A stretch of 64,000 nucleotides of DNA from NCBI GenBank assembly GCA_937958995.1, contig CALGAP010000009.1, positions 1 through 64,000 on the forward strand, in the 5' to 3' direction. Source of the DNA: an uncultured Chitinophagaceae bacterium (GTDB taxonomy: Bacteria > Bacteroidota > Bacteroidia > Chitinophagales > Chitinophagaceae). Shown here piece by piece: positions 17,456 through 25,574 of the stretch; position 1 is the stretch's first letter; each line of letters opens with the position of its first letter. The notes beneath the pieces were generated by a model. It did no database searches and was not told the origin of the DNA. It worked only from the letters and a program-made list of their open reading frames with translations. Made by a program: the position numbers and the translations under genes.

Positions 17456-19303
17456 TTATTTTACCGTCAGCAGGCTCACCTTACCATCCATGGTGCTGGC
17501 GATAATGCGCTTCTTGTCGAGCACGCGCACGGTATTTACCATCGAGTTGTCGATCTTGTGGGCCCAGATCACTTTCTGTTGGGCGGGATCTATTGAATAC
17601 ACCACGCCATTGCGGGTACCGAAAAACACCTGTCCTTCTTTTTCAATCAGCATGGAAGGTACGTGTTCGTAACCAAAACCGGCATTCAGGAACCAGGCTG
17701 GCCTTTGGGCACTGCGGCTGGTGGCGAAGGCTACAATAGTATCCTGCATGGTTTTTCCATATACATATTTCCCGTCTTCAGAAATACCGATCGATTCACG
17801 CACGCGGGCTTCATTGTTTCTCCAGAGTGTGGCGCCCGTCACGGCATCAATGGCACTGAGCGTGCGGTCGGGAGCCACCACATACACCACGCCCTTATGC
17901 GCCACGGGTATGCAACTGGCGGGGGAGTAGTTGATGACCGGGTTGCCGTTGGACCATTTCCAAAGCAAATTGCCATCCTGCTGGTCCAGCGCATACAGGT
18001 ATTTATCCCAGGCACCAAAAATGACCATGCCACTGTAGATAAGCGGTGTGCTTACCACGGGTCCTTCCAGTCCGTTGAACTTCCAGTATACACTTCCCGA
18101 GCGCAGGTTGAGCGCCATAAAATGGTGGTCGCTGCCGCCGATGAATACAGTGTCGCGCCTGATGACTGGCGAGCCCAATACGGCCGCACCGGTTTTTATT
18201 TTCCAGATTACAATGCCGCTCTTAGCGTTCAGGCAGTAAACATATCCATCGCCCGAACCCAGCACTACGCGGTCGCCGCTGACGGCGGGTGAGGAGAAAA
18301 TGCTGCCGCCGGTTTTATACGACCATTTCTTTTTTCCTTCCTTTAAGGTGAGCGCCACAATTTCTCCATTTTGGTTGCCAAATATCACCAGGTCTTTGGT
18401 CACTGCGGGAGTAGAGATCACGTTAGCGTCGGATGCGTATGTCCATGCAGGTTGCACCTGTGCATATTGCTGGTTGATGGCATAGGAGGGGCGTTCGATC
18501 TTGCCGGTATAGGCAGCGAAATTGTGCCGCTCCACCTTTACCGCCGTCCATGATGCCAGTGTTTCCACGCCCGGTCTTCTTTCGGTATAGATAATGGAAT
18601 CGCTGCGCACCTCCACGATGTTATATCCGCCCACATTGGCTCGCGCGCGCAGGTTGCTGCGGCCCATCACGCCGGGAATGCCTTCAAAATCGAGTCGCCG
18701 GTTAGTATGACCATGACCGCAAATAGCCAGTATGGTATTTTGTTTTTTCAGACGGTCGATCACTTCGTACCAGTTATCGAGTCCATTATCGAGCGGGTAA
18801 TGGTTGCAGAAAATGATCGGCTGGTCTTTGGGCGTTTTTTCCAGTAAACTGTCGAGCCATACAATAGCATCGCGTGGAATATGGCCATCGCTCATGCGCA
18901 CATAAGGACCCGAAGCGCAGCCGATAAATCGAATGCCATTGTAGTCGAAGGTGAACTTGTCGTATCCGAACGTGCGGATGAAACTTACGCCGCCGCTTTC
19001 GCTCCAGCCGGCGTCATGGTTGCCGGGAATGATATAGTATTTTACGGCCAGGCTGTCCAGTATTTGTTTGGCCACCTGCAACTGCCTGTCTGTTCCCAGT
19101 TCGGTAATATCACCGGTGATAATCACGAAAGCAACATCATTCATCTCGTTGATGTCGCGCACGGTGCGTCTCAGATCTTCTTCGGCCGCTCCATTGGGTG
19201 AACCGATATGCGTATCGCTGATATGAATAAAACGGAAGGATTTTGTTTGTGCCTGTAATAAAAAGGCATTGAACAATACTAACAGGGTGATTAGCTTCTT
19301 CAT
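17456..19303 (-). CDS. Metallophosphoesterase fused to PQQ-like beta-propeller
   Basis: The ATG at 19303 gives 615 residues with a signal peptide (MKKLITLLVLFNAFLLQAQ); the upstream in-frame ATG adds 12 residues before it. The first half is a calcineurin-like phosphoesterase with all metal motifs in order: ISDTHIG, GDITELG, GNHDAGW, NHYPL and GHGHTN. The second half (about residue 290 on) consists of BamB/PQQ-type propeller blades with repeated strands such as GSGDGYVYCLNAKSGIVIWK and FGNQNGEIVALTLKEGKKKW. It should be a secreted or periplasmic enzyme. The substrate is unknown; the propeller may bind a ligand or partner, or be structural. No neighbour suggests a pathway. Confidence 0.88.
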   Translation of the reverse strand: MKKLITLLVLFNAFLLQAQTKSFRFIHISDTHIGSPNGAAEEDLRRTVRDINEMNDVAFVIITGDITELGTDRQLQVAKQILDSLAVKYYIIPGNHDAGWSESGGVSFIRTFGYDKFTFDYNGIRFIGCASGPYVRMSDGHIPRDAIVWLDSLLEKTPKDQPIIFCNHYPLDNGLDNWYEVIDRLKKQNTILAICGHGHTNRRLDFEGIPGVMGRSNLRARANVGGYNIVEVRSDSIIYTERRPGVETLASWTAVKVERHNFAAYTGKIERPSYAINQQYAQVQPAWTYASDANVISTPAVTKDLVIFGNQNGEIVALTLKEGKKKWSYKTGGSIFSSPAVSGDRVVLGSGDGYVYCLNAKSGIVIWKIKTGAAVLGSPVIRRDTVFIGGSDHHFMALNLRSGSVYWKFNGLEGPVVSTPLIYSGMVIFGAWDKYLYALDQQDGNLLWKWSNGNPVINYSPASCIPVAHKGVVYVVAPDRTLSAIDAVTGATLWRNNEARVRESIGISEDGKYVYGKTMQDTIVAFATSRSAQRPAWFLNAGFGYEHVPSMLIEKEGQVFFGTRNGVVYSIDPAQQKVIWAHKIDNSMVNTVRVLDKKRIIASTMDGKVSLLTVK

Positions 19304-19490
19304 AGGCGGAAAATTAGTGACAAATGGTCCATCAAACACCGGCAGAATCCGGCATTAAGTGTTATTTAATCAAAACGCTGTAAACCGGTGCGGACGTATG
19401 CGGGATGCCTGTTTAAAAGAGGCTGATTTTTCCCCATAACCCTAAGAAAATGACATTTTAATATATATTCGTTTTTAAACCCCTTAACTG

Positions 19491-20081
19491 ATGCTACTCG
19501 ATATCAATACCTGGTGGCTAAGCATGGAACTGTTCGAAAAGATCCTTTGGGTGATTGCCATTTTGTTTTCCATTTTCTTTCTTTTTCAAACCATCATTTC
19601 CATGTTTGGCGGCGACACCGATGCCACCGATGCCTTCGGCGATGCTGATGATTATATAGGCGATGACGGCGGTATAGGTTACCAGTTTTTTACCATCAAA
19701 AACATGGTGGCGTTTTTTACCATGTTTGGCTGGGTAGGCATAGCTGCTTACAACAGCGGACTGAGCAAAGGCATTTCCGTGCTGCTGGGTCTTGGTGGTG
19801 GCCTGGTGATGGTGGCGCTGATGATTATTCTCTTAAGAAATGTCGGCAGACTCCGCTACAGCGGCACCATGCGAATCGAGAATGCACTAAACCAGGTAGC
19901 GACTGTTTACCTGTTCATTCCCGCCAGGCGCAAAGGCAAGGGTAAAGTGCATGTGCAGGTACAAGGCAGCCTGCACGAACTGGATGCCATAACCAATGAC
20001 GAAACCGATATTGCAACAGGTAGTATCGTGACTGTTGTGGGTGTGGTGGGTGAATCAACTTTAATAGTTTCCGCAAAATAA
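19491..20081 (+). CDS. NfeD-like membrane protein, flotillin partner
   Basis: The 196-residue protein has a membrane helix near residues 19-38 (ILWVIAILFSIFFLFQTIIS), an acidic loop (GDTDATDAFGDADDYIGDD), two further helices at about 66-106, and a C-terminal OB-fold-like beta domain (GKVHVQVQGSLHELDAIT...TIVTVVGVVGESTLIV-type) like NfeD/YqiJ proteins. Such proteins sit beside flotillins and are thought to act with them in membrane microdomains. The flotillin gene follows after 13 bases. A second ATG 11 codons in (19524) is also possible as start. Confidence 0.75.
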   Translation: MLLDINTWWLSMELFEKILWVIAILFSIFFLFQTIISMFGGDTDATDAFGDADDYIGDDGGIGYQFFTIKNMVAFFTMFGWVGIAAYNSGLSKGISVLLGLGGGLVMVALMIILLRNVGRLRYSGTMRIENALNQVATVYLFIPARRKGKGKVHVQVQGSLHELDAITNDETDIATGSIVTVVGVVGESTLIVSAK

Positions 20082-20094
20082 ACCCTCGTAATAT

Positions 20095-21486
20095 ATGGAG
20101 TACACTGTAATTATTATCGCCGGTGCGGTGTTGTTTCTTTTCGTCCTGGTGATGTCGATGTTCCGGCGTTACAAACGATGCCCCTCCGACCGCATCCTGG
20201 TGGTATATGGTAAAGTAGGCCGTACGGCAGATGGCACGCGCACAGCGAAATGTATTCATGGTGGCGCCGCCTTTATATGGCCCGTCATCCAGGATTATTC
20301 TTTCCTGGACCTCACGCCTATATCCATTGAAGTGGAGCTCAAGAACGCGCTTAGCCGCCAGAACATTCGCGTGGATGTGCCCTCGCGTTTTACCGTAGGT
20401 ATATCCACTGAGCCCGGCGTTATGAACAATGCAGCCGAACGCCTGCTGGGCTTGCAACGCCAGCAGATTCACGATCTGGCAAAAGATATCATCTTTGGTC
20501 AACTGCGCCTGGTAGTTGCTACCATGGATATTGAGGAGATCAACAGCAACCGCGATAAATTCCTGGCCAATGTGGCTTCGAACGTGGAGGCCGAGTTGAA
20601 GAAGATCGGTTTGAAGCTGATCAACGTAAACGTAACCGACATAAAAGATGAAAGCGGCTATATAGAAGCGCTCGGTAAAGAAGCTGCCGCAAAAGCCATT
20701 AACGATGCGCGTAAGTCGGTGGCCGAGAAAACCCGGGATGGTTCTATTGGTGAAGCGCAGGCATTGCAGGAGCAACGCGTGCAGGTGGCGGCCGCGCAGG
20801 CAAGAGCCGTAGAAGGTGAGAACCTGGCAAAGATCACCGTGGCGCAATCGGATGCCAACCGCCGCGAACGTGAGGCCGAAGCTGAAAAGATTGCAACCGC
20901 GGCTGAAAAAGTACAACAGGCCCGCGCATTGGAAGAAGCCTATATGGCGGAGAAAAAAGCCGAAGAAGCGCGCGCCGAGCGTGAACGCGCTGCACAGAAC
21001 GCTTCTATCGTGGTGACCGCGCAAATTCAGAAAGAGAAAGCCATCATCGAGGCGCAGGCCGAAGCAGAGAAAATTCGCGAGAGAGCGCGCGGTGAAGCCG
21101 ATGCGATATTCGCGAAGATGGAAGCCGAAGCGAAAGGTATGTATGAGATCCTCACCAAACAGGCCGAAGGTCTTGACCGGATCGTGAAAGCCGCCGGCAA
21201 CAATGCGAAAGATGCTGTGCTGCTGCTGGTGTCAGACAAACTGCCCGAGCTGGTGAAGATGCAGACAGAGGCCATCAAGAATATCAAGATCGATAAGGTG
21301 ACCGTTTGGGAAAACGGGCAAAACGGCGACGGCAAAAACTCAACCGCCAACTTTGTCTCGGGACTGTATAAAGCAGTGCCTCCCCTGAAAGATCTGTTTG
21401 ATATGGCCGGCATGACGCTCCCCGACTATCTCGGCAAACCGAAGAATGGTGACAATAGTGCCGAGGTTATTGAGGATAGCAAGTAG
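20095..21486 (+). CDS. Flotillin (SPFH/band 7 protein)
   Basis: The 463-residue protein has an N-terminal membrane-inserted segment (TVIIIAGAVLFLFVLVMSMF), an SPFH domain (about 40-210) and a long Ala/Glu-rich coiled coil (about 215-370) with EAQAEAEKIRERARGEADA-type repeats, ending in a short C-terminal tail. This is the flotillin/YqiK plan. Flotillins form oligomeric membrane scaffolds that organise signalling and secretion complexes. It is the second gene of the NfeD-flotillin pair and is followed by a strong terminator at 21511. Confidence 0.9.
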   Translation: MEYTVIIIAGAVLFLFVLVMSMFRRYKRCPSDRILVVYGKVGRTADGTRTAKCIHGGAAFIWPVIQDYSFLDLTPISIEVELKNALSRQNIRVDVPSRFTVGISTEPGVMNNAAERLLGLQRQQIHDLAKDIIFGQLRLVVATMDIEEINSNRDKFLANVASNVEAELKKIGLKLINVNVTDIKDESGYIEALGKEAAAKAINDARKSVAEKTRDGSIGEAQALQEQRVQVAAAQARAVEGENLAKITVAQSDANRREREAEAEKIATAAEKVQQARALEEAYMAEKKAEEARAERERAAQNASIVVTAQIQKEKAIIEAQAEAEKIRERARGEADAIFAKMEAEAKGMYEILTKQAEGLDRIVKAAGNNAKDAVLLLVSDKLPELVKMQTEAIKNIKIDKVTVWENGQNGDGKNSTANFVSGLYKAVPPLKDLFDMAGMTLPDYLGKPKNGDNSAEVIEDSK

Positions 21487-21510
21487 CAACTTATTGATAC
21501 TGCATCAACT

Positions 21511-21548
21511 AACCCGGAAACGACTTAAACGTTCCGGGTTATTTTTTT
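21511..21548 (+). terminator. Terminator of the NfeD-flotillin pair
   Basis: Stem AACCCGGAA (21511-21519) and TTCCGGGTT (21532-21540), followed by ATTTTTTT. Confidence 0.85.
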
Positions 21549-21608
21549 GTGGGTTTTAGCTTACTACGTCGATGCCTTATCTCAATGTCCTGGTTTGTTC
21601 AATTTAAC

Positions 21609-21627
21609 CGCTCCTCGCAATGACAGG
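21609..21627 (-). repeat. Fragment of the CATTGCGAGGAGCG intergenic repeat
   Basis: On the minus strand this reads CCTGTCATTGCGAGGAGCG, matching the left part of the element at 6205. Confidence 0.6.
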
Positions 21628-21657
21628 CTTACACAGCTTCCTGCTTGTCATTCAACT

Positions 21658-21681
21658 TTCCCTGTTCGATCTTCAATCTTC
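21658..21681 (+). repeat. Intergenic TTCAATC-type repeat before the prenyltransferase gene
   Basis: 23 of 24 bases agree with 24408-24431. It holds two heptads (TTCGATC, TTCAATC) and ends 12 bases before the ATG at 21694. Confidence 0.65.
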
Positions 21682-21693
21682 GTAACTTCCGTT

Positions 21694-22554
21694 ATGCTCC
21701 GCGCATCAACTATACAACTGCTGCGTTTTCATTTTTCTTTTTTCCTGTTGCCCGTATTTCTTTTTGCGCTGAGTGAGGTGCCGGATATTAATACTGCGCA
21801 TGCCATTTTGATTTTTTTCATACTTCACTTTCTCGTATATCCTTCCAGTAATGGTTATAATTCATACATGGATCGGGATGAGACACCTATTGGGGGAGTG
21901 AGCAAACCTCTGCAGCCGACCAAAGAATTGTTTATGGTGAGTGTGGTGATGGATGTAGTGGCAGTCGCGCTGAGCCTGCTGGTAAGCTACTGGTTTGCGA
22001 TTTGCATGACAGCGTATATAGCTGCATCAAGAGCCTACAGTTATCGTGGCATTCGGTTGAAGCAATACCCGGTGATCGGGTATCTGACAGTGGTGGTGTT
22101 CCAGGGTTCGATTACATACTTTATGGTTTATCATGGCGCTCATATGGAGAAAACATTGCAAGTGCCGCCGGAAGGCATGGTGGCGGCAGGGCTATTGATC
22201 GGCGGTTTCTATCCGCTGACGCAGGTGTATCAGCACGAAGCAGATCGAAGCGATGGAGTAACCACCATCAGCGCCTTGCTGGGTTACAGGGGCACGTTCA
22301 TTTTCACTGCCATCATCTATACCCTGGCGATGGGTGTACTGGCCTGGATGTTTATGAGCCGGGGAGAAGAGAGGAAGTTCTCCTTGCTGGCAACCGCCAT
22401 GCTGCCGATACTCGTATACTTCTTCGTGTGGGCCGGCAAAGTGTGGAAAGATGTCCACAACGCCGACTTTCATCATACCATGCGCATGAATTGGCTGGCT
22501 GCCCTTTGCACGAATACCGCTTTTCTCATCCTGTTAAGCTGGAGGTTTTTTTGA
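21694..22554 (+). CDS. UbiA-family membrane prenyltransferase
   Basis: From the ATG at 21694 the protein is 286 residues. It has about eight membrane helices and both Asp-rich motifs of the UbiA family: NGYNSYMDRDE in the first cytosolic loop and YQHEADRSDGVTT in the second. UbiA enzymes attach an isoprenoid diphosphate to an aromatic or similar acceptor in the membrane. The family name is firm; the acceptor is not. The next gene, a type III polyketide synthase, overlaps its stop codon, so the polyketide product is the obvious candidate acceptor. The longer open frame upstream of 21694 runs through repeat sequence and is not used. First gene of a five-gene operon. Confidence 0.85.
   Translation: MLRASTIQLLRFHFSFFLLPVFLFALSEVPDINTAHAILIFFILHFLVYPSSNGYNSYMDRDETPIGGVSKPLQPTKELFMVSVVMDVVAVALSLLVSYWFAICMTAYIAASRAYSYRGIRLKQYPVIGYLTVVVFQGSITYFMVYHGAHMEKTLQVPPEGMVAAGLLIGGFYPLTQVYQHEADRSDGVTTISALLGYRGTFIFTAIIYTLAMGVLAWMFMSRGEERKFSLLATAMLPILVYFFVWAGKVWKDVHNADFHHTMRMNWLAALCTNTAFLILLSWRFF
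22541..22553 (+). promoter_or_regulatory. Shine-Dalgarno site and TTG start of the type III PKS
   Basis: GGAGG at 22541-22545 lies five bases before TTG (22551-22553), which overlaps the UbiA stop TGA (22552-22554). Strong SD sites are rare in Bacteroidota, so this one probably decides the start. Confidence 0.65.
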
Positions 22555-23660
22555 GTAAGCTCATCGCCATAGGTGCAGCCGTGCCTGCATTTCGCCACCG
22601 GCAGCAGGATATACTGCAGTTTATGCAGCAGATATATGCTTTTAACGAAGCCGACCGTCGAAGACTTCGTTTTTTGTATCATCAAAGCTGTATTGAAGAA
22701 CGCTACTCAGTAATTCCCGACTACAGCCGCCCGCTTAGTGAATGGAAGTTTTACCCGCAAAGCGAAAACCTTGAGCCTTTTCCTTCGCTCGAGCATCGTA
22801 TGAACTGGTACCAGAAGTATGCAGCACCGCTGTCCATGCAGGCCATTCGCGATTGCCTGGATGGCAGGATTCGTGAACCGCATGTCACGCACCTCATCAC
22901 CGTAAGCTGTACTGGTATGAGTGCTCCGGGTCTTGATCTGCAATTGCTCGAACTGCTCGATCTTCCGAAAAATACCTGGCGCAGCTCCATCAACTTCATG
23001 GGTTGTTATGCCGCCATTCATGCACTGAAACTGGCTGACACCATTTGCAGCACTAACGCAAAGGCTCAAGTGCTGATCGTGTGCACCGAACTCTGCACCC
23101 TGCACTTCCAGCGGGAACCAACGATGGACAATATTGCATCGAGCCTCTTGTTTGCCGATGGCAGCGCGGCGGCGCTTATTACGCACGACAGTCACCCGCA
23201 CAGGGGGCTTCATCTCGATCATTTTTATGCCGAAGTAATACCCAAGGGGAAAAAAGATATGGCCTGGGAATTGTCCAGTACAGGCTTCCTGATGACGTTG
23301 AGCCAATATATACCCGATCTGCTGGAAGAAGATTTTGAAAGCTTTACCGACAGGGCACTGAAGTCTGCTGGTGTTAACAAGAACGAAATAACAAGATGGT
23401 GCATCCATCCCGGTGGAAAGAAGATACTGGAAGCGGTGCATAAGACCTTTTCCCATCCCAATGGTCAGCTCGAACATAGTTATGAGGTATTGAGACAATA
23501 TGGCAACATGTCGTCCCCAACTATATTATTTGTGTTGAGAAAGGTCATGCACAGTATTTTTCACGGCGGGGAAAAGCGTGAAAAAGAGAATATCTTTGGT
23601 GCAGCCTTCGGACCGGGACTTACTTTGGAAACTTTCGTAGCTTCCTACACACCTTTATGA
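22551..23660 (+). CDS. Type III polyketide synthase (chalcone/stilbene synthase family)
   Basis: With the TTG start the protein has 369 residues, the normal family length. The catalytic triad is complete: C120 in TVSCTG, H286 in CIHPGGKK and N319 in YGNMSSPT; the C-terminal AAFGPGL loop is also present. These homodimeric enzymes condense an acyl starter with malonyl-CoA and cyclise the chain to a resorcinol, phloroglucinol or pyrone. The open frame continues upstream through the UbiA gene, but homology starts at SKLIAIGAAVPAFRH, just after the TTG. Stop and start codons overlap with the methyltransferase gene (ATGA). The arrangement PKS-methyltransferase-flavoprotein resembles the srsABC phenolic-lipid operon of Streptomyces griseus. 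Starter and ring type cannot be read from the sequence. Confidence 0.9.
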   Translation: MSKLIAIGAAVPAFRHRQQDILQFMQQIYAFNEADRRRLRFLYHQSCIEERYSVIPDYSRPLSEWKFYPQSENLEPFPSLEHRMNWYQKYAAPLSMQAIRDCLDGRIREPHVTHLITVSCTGMSAPGLDLQLLELLDLPKNTWRSSINFMGCYAAIHALKLADTICSTNAKAQVLIVCTELCTLHFQREPTMDNIASSLLFADGSAAALITHDSHPHRGLHLDHFYAEVIPKGKKDMAWELSSTGFLMTLSQYIPDLLEEDFESFTDRALKSAGVNKNEITRWCIHPGGKKILEAVHKTFSHPNGQLEHSYEVLRQYGNMSSPTILFVLRKVMHSIFHGGEKREKENIFGAAFGPGLTLETFVASYTPL

Positions 23661-24376
23661 ATTTCCGCACCAGATCAAATCAGCCTGAACTTTTAGATGG
23701 TAACGATATACCTTTTGAAGATATCAGGAGGAATATGCGCGAGCTGGATATTATCAACAGCTGGCTAGGGGGTCATGCCATTACAGTGGCGGGTGTAGAG
23801 GCATTGGCGGGTAAACACAAGAAGCTAAGAATATGTGAAATCGGCTGTGGCGGAGGCGATAACCTGGCGGCTATCGGCCGCTGGGCTGCGCGAAAACAAA
23901 TAGACATAACGTATATTGGTGTTGATATTAACGCCGCCTGCATAGCAGTGGCGAAGGAGCGATTGCCGGCCGGCAACACGGAGCTGATCACGGCCGATTA
24001 TCGTGATGTGGAGTTTGATATGTTGCCCGACATCATTTTTTCATCGCTCTTCTGTCATCATTTTAAGGAAGAAGAACTGGTGAAACAAATGCAATGGATG
24101 CAGCGCAACAGCAGGATCGGTTTTTTTATTAACGATCTTCATCGTCACCTGGCAGCCTACTATTCCATCAAATGGCTGACTGCCGCTTTCTCCAAAAGCT
24201 ATCTTGTGAAAAACGATGCCCCGCTCTCAGTGCTGCGCGGATTTACGCGCAGTGAGTGGAAGGAGATTTTGGCGAAAGCTGAAATATCAGACTACTCTAT
24301 TTACTGGCGCTGGGCATTCAGATGGTTAATCATAATAAATAAGAACCAGGAACTCACGAATGTTGAATTGAAGTAG
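23657..24376 (+). CDS. SAM-dependent methyltransferase
   Basis: The 239-residue protein has a class I methyltransferase fold with motif I EIGCGGGDNL (about 61-70), an acidic strand end (YIGVDINAACI) and motif near DIIFSSLFCHHF. The C-terminal part carries a hydrophobic stretch (YSIYWRWAFRWLIIINK) that could touch the membrane. Its ATG overlaps the polyketide synthase stop by ATGA, which implies translational coupling. Inference: it methylates the polyketide, on oxygen or carbon. Confidence 0.85.
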   Translation: MNFRTRSNQPELLDGNDIPFEDIRRNMRELDIINSWLGGHAITVAGVEALAGKHKKLRICEIGCGGGDNLAAIGRWAARKQIDITYIGVDINAACIAVAKERLPAGNTELITADYRDVEFDMLPDIIFSSLFCHHFKEEELVKQMQWMQRNSRIGFFINDLHRHLAAYYSIKWLTAAFSKSYLVKNDAPLSVLRGFTRSEWKEILAKAEISDYSIYWRWAFRWLIIINKNQELTNVELK

Positions 24377-24407
24377 CCGAATAACCTTCACCCTTCAACA
24401 TTCTACA

Positions 24408-24431
24408 TTCCCTGTTCAATCTTCAATCTTC
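24408..24431 (+). repeat. Intergenic TTCAATC-type repeat before the oxidoreductase gene
   Basis: Two perfect TTCAATC heptads within a 24-base match to 21658-21681. The block ends three bases before the ATG at 24435. Confidence 0.65.
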
Positions 24432-24434
24432 CTC

Positions 24435-25574
24435 ATGTCTGCAGATTCCCGATATGATGTAGCCATCGTAGGTGGCGGGCTTGCCGGATTGGCTTTGTCT
24501 ATTCAGTGTGCCCGCGCGGGATATAGCACGATTGTATTCGAAAGAGAACGATATCCTTTTCATAAAGTCTGCGGCGAATATGTGAGCCTGGAGAGCTGGA
24601 ATTTTCTCGAAGACCTGGGCGTTCCCCTCAGCGATATGAATTTGCCCATTATCCGCAACCTGCTGGTAAGTGCTCCCAATGGAAAGTATATTCAAAGTTC
24701 GCTGCCCCTCGGCGGCTTTGGCATCAGCCGGTACACGCTCGATCATTCGCTGGCGCGGCTGGCGCAGCAGGCGGGCGTCACGCTGATGGAAGGTACCAAA
24801 GTGTCGAACCTGATTTATCGCAACAACGGGTTTATGATTTTTTCAAGTGCGGGCGAGTTTGAGTCAACGGTGGCAGCCGGAGCTTATGGCAAGCGTGGCA
24901 ACCTGGATGTGAAATGGAAAAGACAATTTACCCGCGTGAAACCCAGCAAACTAAACCATCATGTTGGTGTAAAATATCATGTGCGATTTCCACAACCGGC
25001 AGATTTAATCTCTTTACACAATTTTGAGAACGGTTATTGCGGTATTTCCGCCATTGAAGATGATAAATGCTGCCTTTGTTACCTGACTACGGCAGGCAAC
25101 CTTCGGCGGAGTCATAACGATATAGCCACTATGGAGAAAAATATCCTGGCGAAGAACCCATTTTTGAAAACAATTTTTACTGAAATGGAATGCCTCTATG
25201 AAGAGCCGCTGACCATTTCGAGAATTTCGTTCAACAAAAAATCGCAGGTGGAAAATCATGTGTTGATGGTGGGCGATACAGCGGGAATGATCACGCCGCT
25301 GTGCGGCAATGGTATGAGCATGGCGCTGCACAGCAGCAAGCTGGCTTTTGAAGAGATTAATGCCTTCATGCGCAAAAAAATCAACCGCTTTGAAATGGAA
25401 CAGCAGTACACGCAGCAATGGGAAAAACAATTTGGCCGCCGGATGCAGGTAGGCCGCATGATCCAGCATTTTTTCGGCAGCCCGTATTTATCCAACTTCC
25501 TGCTAAGCTCTGTCAAACCCTTTCCCCGTATTATACAATACCTGATCAGGCAAACGCACGGAAAAAATTTTTAA
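24435..25574 (+). CDS. FAD-dependent oxidoreductase, geranylgeranyl reductase/hydroxylase-like
   Basis: The 379-residue protein starts with the Rossmann motif VAIVGGGLAGLAL, the FERERYPFHKVCGEYVS segment seen in geranylgeranyl reductase and halogenase relatives, and the second FAD motif VGDTAGMITPLCGNGMSMAL. It lacks the WxWxIP signature of flavin halogenases. Possible roles are ring hydroxylation of the polyketide to a quinone precursor or saturation of an isoprenoid tail; both fit the neighbouring prenyltransferase and polyketide synthase. The gene follows the methyltransferase after 58 bases and its stop directly abuts the next start. Confidence 0.82.
   Translation: MSADSRYDVAIVGGGLAGLALSIQCARAGYSTIVFERERYPFHKVCGEYVSLESWNFLEDLGVPLSDMNLPIIRNLLVSAPNGKYIQSSLPLGGFGISRYTLDHSLARLAQQAGVTLMEGTKVSNLIYRNNGFMIFSSAGEFESTVAAGAYGKRGNLDVKWKRQFTRVKPSKLNHHVGVKYHVRFPQPADLISLHNFENGYCGISAIEDDKCCLCYLTTAGNLRRSHNDIATMEKNILAKNPFLKTIFTEMECLYEEPLTISRISFNKKSQVENHVLMVGDTAGMITPLCGNGMSMALHSSKLAFEEINAFMRKKINRFEMEQQYTQQWEKQFGRRMQVGRMIQHFFGSPYLSNFLLSSVKPFPRIIQYLIRQTHGKNF

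Noticed and set aside
22002..22550. N-terminal extension of the type III PKS frame through the UbiA gene
   Set aside because: The extension is an out-of-frame reading of UbiA; family homology starts right after the TTG at 22551.
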